NCBI GenBank assembly: GCA_024516035.1
Contig: CM044958.1
Location: 2,659,566 to 2,723,565 of the forward strand
DNA: 64,000 nt
Direction: 5' to 3'
Origin: Bactericera cockerelli
Taxonomy: Eukaryota > Arthropoda > Insecta > Hemiptera > Triozidae
Made by a program: the position numbers and the translations under genes. Position 1 is the stretch's first letter. The number at the start of each line of letters is the position of its first letter. The notes under the pieces are model-generated. The model saw nothing but the letters and a program-made list of their open reading frames with translations. It was not told the DNA's origin and made no database searches. Shown here in pieces: positions 22,501 through 32,812 of this stretch.

Positions 22501-24695
22501 ATCTAAGCCTGTTTCATAATTCGGCCCTACTTTTTTTTATTCTATTTTTTAAAAATGAGTGTTTCACAGCCTTTTAATTTCGCAGCCATGAAACAGGAGC
22601 TACTGTAGACGCTTGTGGTTTGTGTTGTAGCCTGCCCATCCCGTAGTATGCCTCCCTTCTGATGGGCGAGAAGTGACACAATACTTCCCAATTAGGTGCT
22701 CGGTAAACACAAGCGCACCGGAAGTTTGAAGATATTGTGTTTATGTTGGCGAGCTGATTATAGCTCTGGTATAAAATAATTCAAACCCAACAAAATTAAC
22801 ATTGGCAATCGATCATTTTCAGCTCATCCAAAAGTCAAACTGTTCATCACGCACGGAGGTTTACAGAGCATGCAGGAAGCTTTCCACTATGGAGTGAAGC
22901 TGATTTGTATGCCTATGTTCGGGGATCAGGACCTGAACTGTCAGAGAGTTGGCAAAATCAAAACAGGAGTTGTTCTGGAGTTCAATGACCTCAGTGAGGA
23001 AATTATTTACAACGCTCTCAAAACAATTCTGGAAGATCCTACGTAAGTTATCTTTAAATTTCTATAAAAAAATTACAAAAATAATCAGGGAATGATATTA
23101 CAGTGGAAGGTCTTAACTTGCAGTTGGACATTACTTCTTATGAGACGGTCCTCCAAATTCAATAAATCACAATGAAGTCTGAACGAATCATATTTAATAG
23201 ATTTTTTGGTTATGTATGTACTTTGAATGGTAGTGATGCTATTACGAGCATAATACAAGTAAATTAAGTAGATTATGTTATTAGTTGTTTCATAATTCAG
23301 TGTTGCCCACTTAAAGTTACAACGCTATCCAAAGAAACCTCATTCGAGGTAAAAATTGGTTTTTAGTTTAGGTATTAAATAATTTTCATAGCCAACGTTG
23401 CGCGACGATAGCGCGTTGAGCAACATAATGCGAGGTAAGGACTTGGGTGAATGACCATTCAAATTCGAACCCACGTGATGCTGGCTATCATCAGCCCCAC
23501 TCAGGCTGGGTCAGGTGAATTTGAGTAAATGGTTTGTGAGATTCAAGCAAAAGAAGGGTAAAACCCACGTTATAAAATGACCATGCATGTTGAAGCAACG
23601 CGACATCAACTCTATAAAAAAAATTTTAGTACAATAATTTTGATTTGTTTTTCATTTCCATTAATGGAAAATTCAGATCAAGTTTTTTCAGAGAAAATTA
23701 AATAAAATGATTAGCATAAAAAACTAATGGACAAATCTCTGACTAAATTTTACTAGTTTTTTTTGCATTAATTAATAAAATATTATTATATTACGCTTTT
23801 AACTCTTTGCGGCACGGTGGTCCCAAGGAGGACCACATAAAATGGGACCTTTCTGCACGGGCCCTCCTGACTTGTTGTGCCCTGTGAAAGCTACGACAAT
23901 GTCCGACTACAGCCGAAAACTTTTATCCAATAGGAAGAAGCTTGAGTGGTCCCTGGCTGAGTGAAGCGTGCTGAGACGATACTAAAGACAGTTCTCATAT
24001 GGACCACCGTGCAGTAAGGTACATTTTCCAAGTGGTCTTTCTGGGGACCACCGTGCCGGAAAGGTTATTAAAAAAAATCGAGCTGTGCCGCAAAGAGTTA
24101 AGGTATACACAAAGTACAATACAATGAAATTATAAAAAAATATATATATTAACCAAAGAAACAAGAACAAAAAAGAGAATAAAGCTAAAGACCTACTTTC
24201 AGGGCGGGGTTAATGCCTGTGGCATTCTCTTCCGATCTCAAAAACCCTTGCTTCCATACAATGTTTTTATACGTTGCACATTGCATACTCAAATAAATGC
24301 CAGGCGTGCATACAAATATTATCTTAGCTTCTTAGATGTTTTTCATTTGAATTTTCATGTTCGAGTTTGATTTGCATTCAACCCGTTTCTGTTTCAGCTA
24401 CGAGCAGAACATGCAGTACTACTCTCTGCTGTCGAAAGACACGCCCATGTCTCCTAAACAGAAGTCAGTGTGGTGGATTGAGTATGTGTTACGTCACAAG
24501 GGTGTGCAACACCTGCATAGCGGGGCGGCGGATCTCTCCTATGTACAATACTACCTGCTGGATGTGATTGCCTTTGTGTTGGCTCTCCTGACAGCTCTTG
24601 TGACGTCACTTTATCTATTATTCAGAAAAATACTACGAGTTATTTATAAAAGATCCAACTCCACGAAGCCTTTCAAAAAGAAAAAGATTAATTAG
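10528..24695 (+). CDS. UDP-glycosyltransferase paralog B, complete 7-exon model, 533 aa
   Basis: ER-membrane enzyme that conjugates sugars from UDP donors to small lipophilic substrates; in insects such enzymes detoxify plant compounds and insecticides (family knowledge). Exons: 10528-10569, 11641-11787, 12875-13059, 13597-14077, 21580-21808, 22823-23042, 24398-24695; total 1602 nt, all GT-AG, phases consistent. Residues 1-24 form the signal peptide (MISKYYGTLLSIFL joined to ISLAS). His37 in SYSHQQPF is the expected catalytic base. VIYFSLGSNM starts at residue 298; the W-x-P-Q box reads WMAQQ (354-358), Ala replacing the usual Pro. The donor signature runs from ITHGG (370-374) to FGDQ (394-397). 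A membrane helix spans about 490-511, followed by a basic tail ending KKIN, a KKxx ER retrieval signal. AATAAA follows at about 24703. The intron after exon 4 is 7.5 kb and full of repeats. Substrate and sugar unknown. Confidence 0.9.
10675..10740 (+). repeat. hAT-like MITE end
   Basis: Starts CAGCGGTTCCCAACCGGTGG, a sequence resembling the terminal inverted repeat of widespread hAT-type nonautonomous elements. Only one end is evident. Inside UGT-B intron 1. Confidence 0.45.
10762..10895 (-). repeat. 5S-derived SINE, minus strand
   Basis: Reverse complement of the shared SINE body (CACCTAGCCTAGGTTGA) and the 5S-like head (CCTGACCTCGCTGGACACTG, CTTAACTTAAGTG, GAGAACTGGTG). In UGT-B intron 1. 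Confidence 0.7.
10925..11045 (+). repeat. 5S-derived SINE, degenerate
   Basis: TTCCTGTAGGATTGTGAAGAT then TAAGCAAAGTCCATTGAGG and GCTAGCTATTCCCGGCCC match the 5S-head family with several changes. In UGT-B intron 1, back to back with the minus-strand copy. Confidence 0.65.
11369..11420 (-). repeat. RTE-like 3' end fragment
   Basis: AAGGCGGGGTTTTTGCCTATG followed by CAATCTCTTCCACCCAACC is the reverse complement of the end sequence at 11808. The two inverted fragments bracket UGT-B exon 2. Confidence 0.6.
11808..11995 (+). repeat. RTE-like LINE 3' end
   Basis: GGGTTGGGTGGAAGAGATTG then CCATAGGCAATAACCCCGCC, an A/T-rich stretch and CTAATAAAGTG. The fuller copy at 44522 ends in ATAAATAAATAAA, typical for RTE-type LINEs. 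In UGT-B intron 2. Confidence 0.6.
12346..12500. repeat. Ladder of four short hairpins
   Basis: Four evenly spaced short palindromes: CCCTACAGGGGTTT, CCCCCAGGAGGGTTT, TCCCATGTGGGTGG and CCCCATATGGGTTA, each about 45-50 bp apart. Looks like a degenerate tandem repeat with a self-complementary core. In UGT-B intron 2. Confidence 0.5.
12508..12572 (-). repeat. tRNA-derived SINE head (GACCTCAGTAGCTTGATCGA family), fragment
   Basis: Reverse complement of the head found whole at 42747 (GAGCTACTGAAGTCGG, CGACCTCCAGATTACAAGTC). Only the tRNA-like part is kept. Confidence 0.7.
12679..12797 (-). repeat. 5S-derived SINE, minus strand, diverged
   Basis: CACCCCGCCTGAGTGGGGCCG, then AATAGCCAGCATAACGAGGAG and GAACCTAACTGGACC follow the reverse complement of the 5S-SINE body and head. 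In UGT-B intron 2. Confidence 0.6.
13250..13471. repeat. MITE with 21-bp terminal inverted repeats
   Basis: GAAGGCATCAGGGGAAAAAA at the left end is matched by TTTTTTCCCCTGATGCCTTC at the right end, about 220 bp apart, with no ORF inside. In UGT-B intron 3. Confidence 0.75.
15751..15912 (+). repeat. 5S rRNA-derived SINE
   Basis: GCCAGTGTTGATGGCACATTG, AATGCACCAGTTCTTATTC, CTGAAGTTAAGCAAGGTCC and GACTTGGATGAGTGAC follow 5S rRNA order. The body then reads AAGCTATTCACATCAC ... GTCGGGTGAGGTTAATCTC. Confidence 0.78.
16941..17165 (-). pseudogene. PHD-like zinc-finger remnant of the transposon protein
   Basis: A 74-residue frame with CYQC, CVPCMIC, PHQKC and VCKPC, spaced like a cross-brace (PHD/RING-like) Cys/His finger. 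It lies on the same strand as the Lys-rich frame at 17397-17819 and is separated from it by stops, so both are probably fragments of one transposase C-terminus. It does not look like a host gene. Confidence 0.5.
17397..17819 (-). pseudogene. Lys/Glu-rich coding remnant of the transposon protein
   Basis: 140-residue frame with an acidic then Pro-rich stretch, RKRKDVVKCPPVLTSEQMM and a coiled, basic end (SEKRRKGKLKKQK). The upstream stretch to about 17940 keeps coding character in another frame (RRMNEIIQIAEVHATQEVV). It lies wholly inside the inverted-repeat element. Resemblance to the tail of pogo/Tigger-type transposases is from memory and moderate. Confidence 0.5.
19641..19885 (-). repeat. 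Gly-tRNA-derived SINE, diverged copy
   Basis: Reverse complement of the 51904 SINE: GAGTGGTTCACAGC, GCCCATCCCAAAGTATGCC, AAGTGCACCAGAAGG and GATTTGAACCCGGGACCTTC. The head is partly eroded. Confidence 0.75.
20461..20612 (-). repeat. 5S-family SINE body, minus strand
   Basis: CAAACCTGCTACCCACATTAA then CCTCACCCAGCCTGGGTTGG and TAGCATCACGAAGTCTTCA are the reverse complement of the shared SINE body and of the join to the 5S head. Confidence 0.7.
20897..20985. repeat. ~22-bp minisatellite (GGGTCTGTGCTGC)
   Basis: Four head-to-tail units of GGGTCTGTGCTGCTGGG / GGGTCTGTGCTGCAGGG. Non-coding. Confidence 0.8.
22297..22528. repeat. MITE with ~30-bp inverted repeats (AGGGCCGAATTATGAA)
   Basis: Left end AGGGCCGAATTATGAAGCAG and right end with CATAATTCGGCCCT are inverted repeats, with a (GAATA)n run inside. 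In UGT-B intron 5. A half-copy lies near 59160-59215. Confidence 0.75.
22545..22725 (-). repeat. Gly-tRNA SINE, 3' part
   Basis: AAATGAGTGTTTCACAGCC through GCCCATCCCGTAGTATGCC to AAGCGCACCGGAAG; the tRNA-like head is missing. Confidence 0.8.
23391..23613 (+). repeat. 5S rRNA-derived SINE, near full length
   Basis: GCCAACGTTGCGCGACG, GCGTTGAGCAACATAATG and GACTTGGGTGAATGACC form the 5S-like head with an internal deletion. The body GTGATGCTGGCTATCATCAG, CACTCAGGCTGGGTCAGG and the tail CATGTTGAAGCAACGCGAC follow. In UGT-B intron 6. Confidence 0.75.
23803..24097. repeat. TTAA-flanked MITE (piggyBac-like target)
   Basis: Inverted ends CTCTTTGCGGCACGG and GTGCCGCAAAGAG, flanked by TTAA at 23799-23802 and 24098-24101. 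No ORF. In UGT-B intron 6. Confidence 0.78.
24195..24240 (-). repeat. RTE-like 3' end fragment
   Basis: CAGGGCGGGGTTAATGCCTG then GGCATTCTCTTCCGATCTC, reverse complement of the LINE end family. In UGT-B intron 6. Confidence 0.55.
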
Positions 24696-24961
24696 AAAAA
24701 TAAATGAATAAATTATAATTAGCTTGTATATTACATTTATGTTGTTTTTTATTTATGCGTATATAAAAATTGCACCTGATTCATTCTCGTGAGGATGTTA
24801 CTAAAGAAAATAAGAAAGATAAAAGATAAAAGAAAGATAAGGAGGCCTCAGATATTAATCTGATTTTGTACAAGATGCCCGTATACTATGTATTTATGTT
24901 GTGTGTAAATTTAATTGTACAAATAAGGCTTTTTACATTACATTACATTACAATAATGATA

Positions 24962-25167
24962 ATACTCGTCAGTAGAAGCATCAACCACCAGGCGACGTTG
25001 ATGCTCAAAGCATTTTCTTCAACCTAATCCTCAGAGTCTTCTTATTAATGTGGTCACATACTCAAATTAATGAGGAGAAATTTATGATTGGGTGAGATTT
25101 TAACTAACCAACGGATCCTCATGCTACCTGCATTACCAGACTAGGGCCCCACTTGACTACCAATGCA
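24962..25167 (-). repeat. tRNA-derived SINE with long variable arm, minus strand
   Basis: Reverse complement of the SINE at 38876: ACCACCAGGCGACGTTGATG, CTCAAAGCATTTTC, TTATTAATGTGGTCACATAC, then the diverged tRNA-like head (ACTTGACTACCAATGCAC). Between UGT-B and UGT-C. Confidence 0.72.
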
Positions 25168-26273
25168 CGGTTAAATAAATTTAAAAAAAGGAAGATACGA
25201 ACAAGAGAATAAAATGATTTTTTAAAAATGAGTGTTTACAGCCTTTTTTGTAGCCATGAAACAAAAGCTACTGTAGACGTTTGTGGTCTGTGTTGAAGGA
25301 CAAAATAATATGATCTTCAGTTTTTCTCTCGGAGTCAAAATCATACGAAGACCAAGTTTAACTTGAGGCCTATTTTTCTTTTGGATTAAAAAAAAATTCC
25401 AGGGTCGATATTTCCATTTTATTCCAAGGTCAACATCACCACATTCGTACTTAAAAGAAAAATGCGTTTCGGTACTTAGTTAATCAATGGACTTAACCTG
25501 GAAGCAAGAATTTTCTACTTCCATTTTGGTTAACTTTGGAAGAGGAAATTTTTCCTCTTCCAAAAGAATAATGACTTGCTTCCAGTTTGGTTCATTTTAT
25601 TCCCGTCTGGTTAACTTTGGTTAGAAAGAAAAATACGGCTTTGGTCTCCCTAACAACGGGGCCCAACGTATTTGGAAGAAACTTGGGTTTCAATTCATAA
25701 TATTAGGTTTTGCGGTTTCCATTGCGAATGTCTCAGCGAGACGCAGATTTTACCCTCCATTTACTGGAATCTTAACACCCAGCTACCTACGTTGACGGTT
25801 GACCTTTCATCACAAACGTGAACTGCAGTTTAGGTTTAGGTACATGATTTTGGCGATTTTTTTTAATTATATTGGTAACATTTTTCAACTATTACTGAAC
25901 CTGGTTAAAATTATAATTTTGTTTTTTTCCTAGGTTGGTACTTTGGTGCTTTGTCCGGGAATATTCAAATACCAAGCGTGGGTGGTTATCTGGTTATTTG
26001 AAATAACGGCGACTGTTCAAAAAAAAAAAAATTTAAATTCTTTGGTGACGGCCTTTGTCTTTGTGAAAGCTCCCATTGGAGCTTCAAATTATCTTTGAAA
26101 TATTTTGATAAAAAAAAATATTTTTTGATCTTTCTAGTGTGCGGTATATTTTCAGTTTGTTGATGTGTTTTTGTTTTATTCAACAAAACACTTTTAGTTA
26201 GTACCTAGATGTGTTTTTGTTTTATTCAACAATTTTTTTTTGTAGAAAATACTGTTTATAAAATATCTCTTGA

Positions 26274-26421
26274 GCCACCGGTTCTCGTAGGATCACCGAA
26301 GTTAAGCAACGTACAGCGAGGTGAAGACTTCGTGATGCTGGCATTCCGGCCCAACCCAGGCTGGGTTGGGTCAATGTGGGTAGCAGGTTTGTAAGTTCCC
26401 TACGAATGAGAGGGCAAATAA
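26274..26421 (+). repeat. 5S rRNA-derived SINE, plus strand
   Basis: CACCGGTTCTCGTAGGATCA and CCGAAGTTAAGCAACGTACA are close to 5S rRNA. The shared body follows: GTGATGCTGGCATTCCGGCC, CAACCCAGGCTGGGTTGGG, GGTAGCAGGTTTGTAAG. Confidence 0.85.
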
Positions 26422-26515
26422 TACCAAGATATGGCTAGAATAGCTATCTTCAGTTAAAAAGGACTTGAAGAACTTGGTGCCCAATCAAAATTCATAGATA
26501 CTACTACATAAAATA

Positions 26516-26855
26516 TCTCAAACTATCATGTACCATTAACCCTTTTGTCTCAAACGTGAACTCCAGTATACAGGAATTTTAGAGGTCTAAAACTCCCTAG
26601 GTGTTCAGTTTAGATTTTTTTGAAAACAGATTTGAGTTTAACTCATTATTCTACATCAGAAAAAAATAATATTTTTTTTAAAAATCAGCTTCTTCTGCAT
26701 TGTGTGACGAAAGGGTTAACCTCACCCAGCCTCTGTTGGGCATGGTGTAGCCAGCATGATGAGGGTTCAAATTTGGATAGTCACCCATTAAAGTCCTAAC
26801 CTCGCTGGATGTTACATAACTTAAGCACCTGAACTAGAACTGGTGTATTTTACGT
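26516..26855 (-). repeat. 5S-derived SINE interrupted by a TTAA MITE
   Basis: The minus-strand SINE body (TAACCTCACCCAGCCTC, AGCCAGCATGATGAGG, CTCGCTGGATG, GAACTAGAACTGGTG) begins exactly at the right TTAA of the MITE. The missing part of the body (CTCAAACTATCATGTACC) lies left of the MITE. Intact copies have ATTAACCTCACCCAG unbroken. Confidence 0.65.
26540..26715. repeat. TTAA-flanked MITE (CCCTTTTGTC ends)
   Basis: Inverted ends CCCTTTTGTC and GACGAAAGGG, 176 bp, flanked by TTAA at 26536-26539 and 26716-26719. Inserted into the 5S SINE described separately. Confidence 0.8.
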
Positions 26856-27139
26856 TCCATGGCCAATGGGACACTATCTGATACCCCAATTCAAAACTTA
26901 AACTACACATACGTATGAAAAGTTTTTTTTTATTCAGACTTATTAATAAAGAAACAATTGGATCAAGCCTTCTTTTCAAATTATTATATAGATACAATGA
27001 AAATTATAATAAGTTATGAAATTAAGGTAAACAAAGCCTGATCAAGGGTGGTGATAATGCCTTTGGCATAACATTTAAATTTGCATCAGGATTTCCATTT
27101 ACATTATTTAAATTTGCATTTTTTTACATCTTTCTTCAC

Positions 27140-28992
27140 ATGAGTTCAAACATTTTTTACCTCTTCATTATTTTGGTGAGTATATCAAAAGTATTCTTTA
27201 TATGGTGTAATGGGTGGTGCACTAGGTTTTTTATAGACTGTGACCTGTTTTAGAATCCCAGCAGAGTTGGAATTTTTGGCTCTATACTTTGGATGTAACA
27301 AGGTCCAGGCGTACCTTGTGAGAATCAAATAAGTCACTGCTTTTATAGGAACAGTGCCAGCAACCTGTTTCAAAATTACACGTTAAGGTACTAGGATGCT
27401 CAGGATTTCAGACTAAAGAAGCACAAACCCAATAAGGTTTTAGAATTATGTTAGGAGATGTTAATAATTATTTAATCAATCTCAACAGATCTCCCTCGCA
27501 TCGCACACTGTTGGCTCTGACATCCTGGTGGTATGTCCCACCGCCAGCTACAGTCACCAGCAGCCCTTCCTCCTCATCAGTCAAGCTCTGCTGGAGAGAC
27601 AGCACTCCGTGACCCTGCTCACGTGCAACCCGGAGGTTAGGACAAATGCCATTTTGAAATTGAAAATATGCCAAAAATATGACAGGAAAAATTTGACTAC
27701 TCCACAATCTTGAAAGCCAGATTTGACCAAAAAAGGTGTTTTTTTTATACAATTTAAAATTATAGTTATTATACAGGGTGGACCAAAAAAACGTTTACAC
27801 CCGTTAATGGTAGATTACTGACGACATTTCCAGCCCGGATCTGCAATCCGTTTTTTCGGATTTGCCTTCGTAACTGCACAAAGTGATTTTTTGCAACTTT
27901 CCCAAAAAGTCCGACTTTGGCTTATTCTTCGGGTCAGTGCTTTGTTCCTGTTTAAAATGAATTGATTCTGAACAATTCTGCAGAAAGCCAACAAAATTTC
28001 GATGTTTATAGCTACACTACTTTGTTTTTTACGGTTTGGTTTGTCATATTTTTTTACACCTGAACAGAAAAAAACACACGAAAATTTTTTTTTACTAAAT
28101 AAAACACTCGACATTTGCCCGAACAAATTTTGGCACAGACATGGGCAAGTTTGATAAAAGTTGGCGGCTAACCCAAGGATGCTAAAAAATAATTTTACGA
28201 TTTTTTATCACGTGATCTTCTGGGAAAAATTATTAGATGTTTGCCAAAAACTCTTCAAAAATCCTAAGAGTTTTCTAGCTGTAGACTGTGTAAGGGCCTC
28301 TTTTATTGTTTACAAAAATTGTTTACATTGCTTTTTTGAATACCGCGGTCTCACATGCCTTCATCAGCCAGTTTAGGAAAATTCAAATAATAATTTTCGT
28401 GCTTTTCAGATTATCAGTGGTGTTAGCTAGATGTGGTAGTGCTAAGAGTGTTAGTCGCATGACTGAGGTTCAATTCTCGACGGTCAATTTTATTTTAATT
28501 ATCAAAAAAATCTGATTGAATATTTTATTCATACCTGTATCTGACCTGTTGTAACACCAACAACTTATGGTTTTTTTTGGGGGTGATACCATCTCTAAAT
28601 TGAGTTATATCAGATACTATTGGTATCATAATACCTACACATAATTATTATTCATGTAAGCACCTGAGAGTCTGCCTTGATAATGTAAGGATGGTTTTTC
28701 TTATGCTTCCCTAAGAGAGAAAAAAAACTAGCGAACTTTCCTAAAGAAAATAGAGTTTATAAAATAAAGCCAGGTAAACATGCAGGTAGGTTCTTCTGGT
28801 TCTTCTATCATAAACAATACTAATTAATTAACAAATATTTACCGATTGCCAACTCTTAATAGAAGTCTTGAAAAAAAAACAAGATAATATTTTGTAAAAT
28901 TAAAAAACTTTTGCAGTCTTTATTATGTTATCTAAGATTTCTCACATCCTCATTCGCCTCTTTCTTTCGCTCTCTCCCTCTATTTCTCTCTT

Positions 28993-29043
<51 letters not shown>

Positions 29044-29044
29044 A

Positions 29045-29099
<55 letters not shown>

Positions 29100-32000
29100 T
29101 CTCAATTCCCTCAGAGGACTGTTGGAAGTGGCGTCCACCTTCCTGGATGCAAAGGTTGAACCACTTCATCATGTTCCGTCGAATGTTGTGGAAGATTCCA
29201 GGTTTTTCTGTCAGGTCATCGAATGCCAACAGGATTCTTGCTACTAGATTTTGCTACTCTTGCGTCTTAACTGGTATTTCGTAAAATATGTTTTTCACGT
29301 GATCCCAAATGTTCCTGTTTGAAGCTCCATATGCTAAATGCACATCTGCTACTTCAGCATCCAAATAATAATAATATTTATGTAAATTGTACTTAAAAAC
29401 TCAAGAAGTTAAAAGATAATATTTCACAGAATGCAGAAAAATATAGCTTGAAAACTATCATCGAGAAACAAACAATCATTCATCTGACTGGCCTTCAATT
29501 AATTCCAAGGAAAATAATTATCAGACATAAATAGCTAATTACTCTTTGAGTACAAGACGACCCTACACGCTCAACACTTTTAAGATTTTGAACATCATTT
29601 TTTTGAGACTTACCTGGTTCGTTTTCCCAGAAGATCACGTGATAAAAAATCGTAAAATTATTTTTTAGCATCCTTGGGTTGGCCGCCAACTTTTATCAAA
29701 CTTGCCCATGTCTGTGCCAAAATTTGTTCGGGCAAATGTCGAGTGTTTCAAAGTGTAAAAAACTTACATCAGAATTTTTTTTTCTATTCAGGTGTCAAAA
29801 AATATGCCAAACCAAACCGTAAAAAACAAAGTAGTGTAGCTATAAACATCGAAATTTTGTTGGCTTTCTGCAAAATTGTTCAGAATCAACTCATCTTAAA
29901 CAGAAAAAAGTTCTGACCTGAAGAATAAGCCAAAGTCGGACTTTTTCAGAAAGTTGAAAAAAATCATTTTGTGCAGTTACAAAGGCGAATCTGAAAAAAC
30001 GGATTTCAGATCCGGGCTGGAAATGTCGTCAGTAATCTACCATTAACGGGTGTAAACGTTTTTTTTGGTCCACCCTGTATAATGGATTCCACAAAAGTTC
30101 TTTACAAAATTCATGTTAAAAACCTTTATGTTTTTGGGCTTTATGTTATTTATACATTGGGCCACCCATTCAAAATAATTTTCAAGTTGTGTATTTAGTG
30201 TCTTGAACATTGTTCTTAGTAAAAAGTTTTTAAGTTATCATATTTGTGTTAATTACTTTTATGATATCATAACTACTCAAACTCACATTACTAAATCTAT
30301 GCTAAAAGCGGGACTTGAACCACCAACCTCCAGGTTACAAGTGCGCTGCCTTACTGATCAAGCTTCTGAGGTCAGTAGCTTCTTCTTAGTACCTTCATAA
30401 TGATGATGATGATGATGATTGTTTTATAGATAGATGCCAAGCTAAAGGACAATAGCAAAAATCATTTGGTGCTCTCAACAGATTTGTCATTTGGAAGGGC
30501 ATCTAGCTGTAAAATGTGGAAGTAGTAGTACCAGTACAAAACAATCTCCACCATGAAGAAGAGATTGACCAATGACCCCTAATCTTCTCCTTCTATCACT
30601 TTGCCTCATTCCCAATATTACTTGGGTTCTATATTGTTCAACATCATGGTTGAGGTTGGTTTGTTGGGGGACATTTTTTACGGCTGGATGTACTTCCTAA
30701 CTTAAACGATTTTATTTGACTTTGCTGCGAATTGTTCTAACTACACACATTAACCTCACCCAGCATGGGTAAGACCGGATGTTTGGAGGGAACAGAATTT
30801 TCTGTGTGAAAAGTCTGCTCCGACCGGGAATCGAACTCAGGATCTCTAGACCACGAGCAATAGTCGCAAATGTTGTGCCACGGAGACTGACCAATGACCC
30901 CTTATAGGTTTGTTTAAAGGCTGAATGGAAGAAATAAGTGTTCCATAGGCAGGCGCGGCCAGTGGGAAAATATGTGAGGGTACTGCCACATAAACCGGAC
31001 TGAAACGGGCTCTATAGAGTCGCTCTCTCAGTAACTAAAGAGTTTGAGTTACCATGCCAATCATAAAATTATGCATTAATTATTCTAGAAATGTGTGATA
31101 CTTTTCATTGTGTACGAGCTAGGACTTGAGAAAATCTCCTCTTTTTCCTTTTCGTCCGGGGGTGCTGCAGTTCCGCAGCTTCTTAGCAGTGGCCGCGCCT
31201 GTCTCTTTGTTTGAAACCTGACATTCTATAGTTGACACTTGATAGTTTTTTTGTTATTCTTTCAGAAAATGAAGCAGCACAAAAATCTGACCCTGGTTGA
31301 CTGGTCGTTCACATACGACTTCTGGAAACAGTCTAACAATTTCAATCTGCAAACCAGAAAAAGCCAGTGGACCAGCACCCGCTTCTTCGGCCCTGAGTTC
31401 TCCTGTCCCGTATCCCAACTACAGTGGTCGCATCCCAACACACAGAGCTTTGTAAAGTAACGGCAAGCAAAAGGGAATTTTATATAGCTAACCTCTTTTT
31501 TTTTAGATTGATGGATTAAGAGAATTTACCCACAGATAAATTTGGAAAAAGGTGCATTCAAAGAAAAAAAATGTCTTTAACGTGTGTTCCAGTATTTCAG
31601 TGGTAAAGGCGACACTCCGTGAATCCATAGCTCGCGCGTTTGAAACACAGCCGGGACATGACAAGTCATCCTCTCTTTTGGGATTTTTTTGTGACCCAGG
31701 ATATTAGATAAAAAAAAAACAATTTTTCCGACTAAATACTTCCTGGAACCCCATTTCAGCCCGTTGTAAAAAAAAATCACAAATGAATATTTTATTCCAT
31801 TTGCTATTTTCTTGTGTCAGAAATTCTACAGTTTTTGGTGTTTTGTAAATTCAAAAACCCTTATTTATTACACATTTAGAGTAAGAAAGAAAATATTCTT
31901 ACACATCTTTATTGTTGTAGCCAGTTTTGCTACAGCTGGAGAGGGATTGATGGTCTCCAGCCAAATTTATTTCAATGTTGTCCTCAACCACAACTTTTAT

Positions 32001-32773
32001 GCACGATCGGCCATCGTGAGAACTTGGCTTTTTCTTTATAAGGCGTTAAACCCTTGAGAACTGCAAGCTAGCGTGGCTTGTTAGTGTTTGCTAGTGTCTA
32101 CTCTGTTTATAGTCATCTAGCAAGACACTGGTCTTCTCCCTGTTTAACGTCCACAGCTAGACAAAGTCCGCCCTAAGATTAGGTATATTTGTATGTTCTA
32201 CAGGAACATCATTTCAAACAACAAAACGTACGACCTGATGATCTTCGAGAGCTGTTTCTATCACAGTTACCTCGGTCTGATGGATATCATAGGCGATCCT
32301 CCTCTCATTCAAATGGGAACCGCCCATTCCTACTCCTTCCTGTCGCTGCCCTACAATAACCCGGAGAACCCTGCATACGTCCCTGTCATCTGGTCCGGTA
32401 ACACAGACACTATGACGTTCTGGCAAAGGCTTACCAACACTGCGTTGTATCTCATGTACCACTACTACTTCTGCCAGATAAATTCCCAGGAGGAACAAGT
32501 CAGGCTTGCCAACTTGGACAGGAAACACATCAAGCGGAGTTTGTGGGAGATTTTCCTCGACAAGAGGAGCAGTTATATTTCGTCCTATGATTCGAGAATC
32601 ACAGGATACTCCAGGCCTGTGCAGCCCAAGATTGTTGAAGTGGGACCTTTGCATCTGGTGGAACCTAAACCACTTGATCAGGTAGGGTTTTTGATAGATG
32701 AGATGATTATGAAAAAAACCATATTGAAGTTGATCAACAATCATTTTTAGATTTGACAAGTAAAAAAAGTTAT

Positions 32774-32812
<39 letters not shown>

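Larger units (their letters stand above)
27774..30077 (-). mobile_element. Mariner/Tc1-type DNA transposon with ~450-bp terminal inverted repeats
   Basis: Ends CAGGGTGGACCAAAAAAACG and its inverse at the right, flanked by TA (TATA on both sides). The inverted repeats run about 27774-28224 and 29625-30077 and are highly alike, including GATTTTTTATCACGTGATCTT. Inside lies a (CT)n tract (28975-29098) and a minus-strand transposase end. 2304 bp, in UGT-C intron 2. The transposase has an in-frame stop, so the copy is dead. Confidence 0.82.

Noticed and set aside
28911..29284. ORFs of Ser/Leu or Arg/Glu runs
   Set aside because: They arise from the (CT)n microsatellite.
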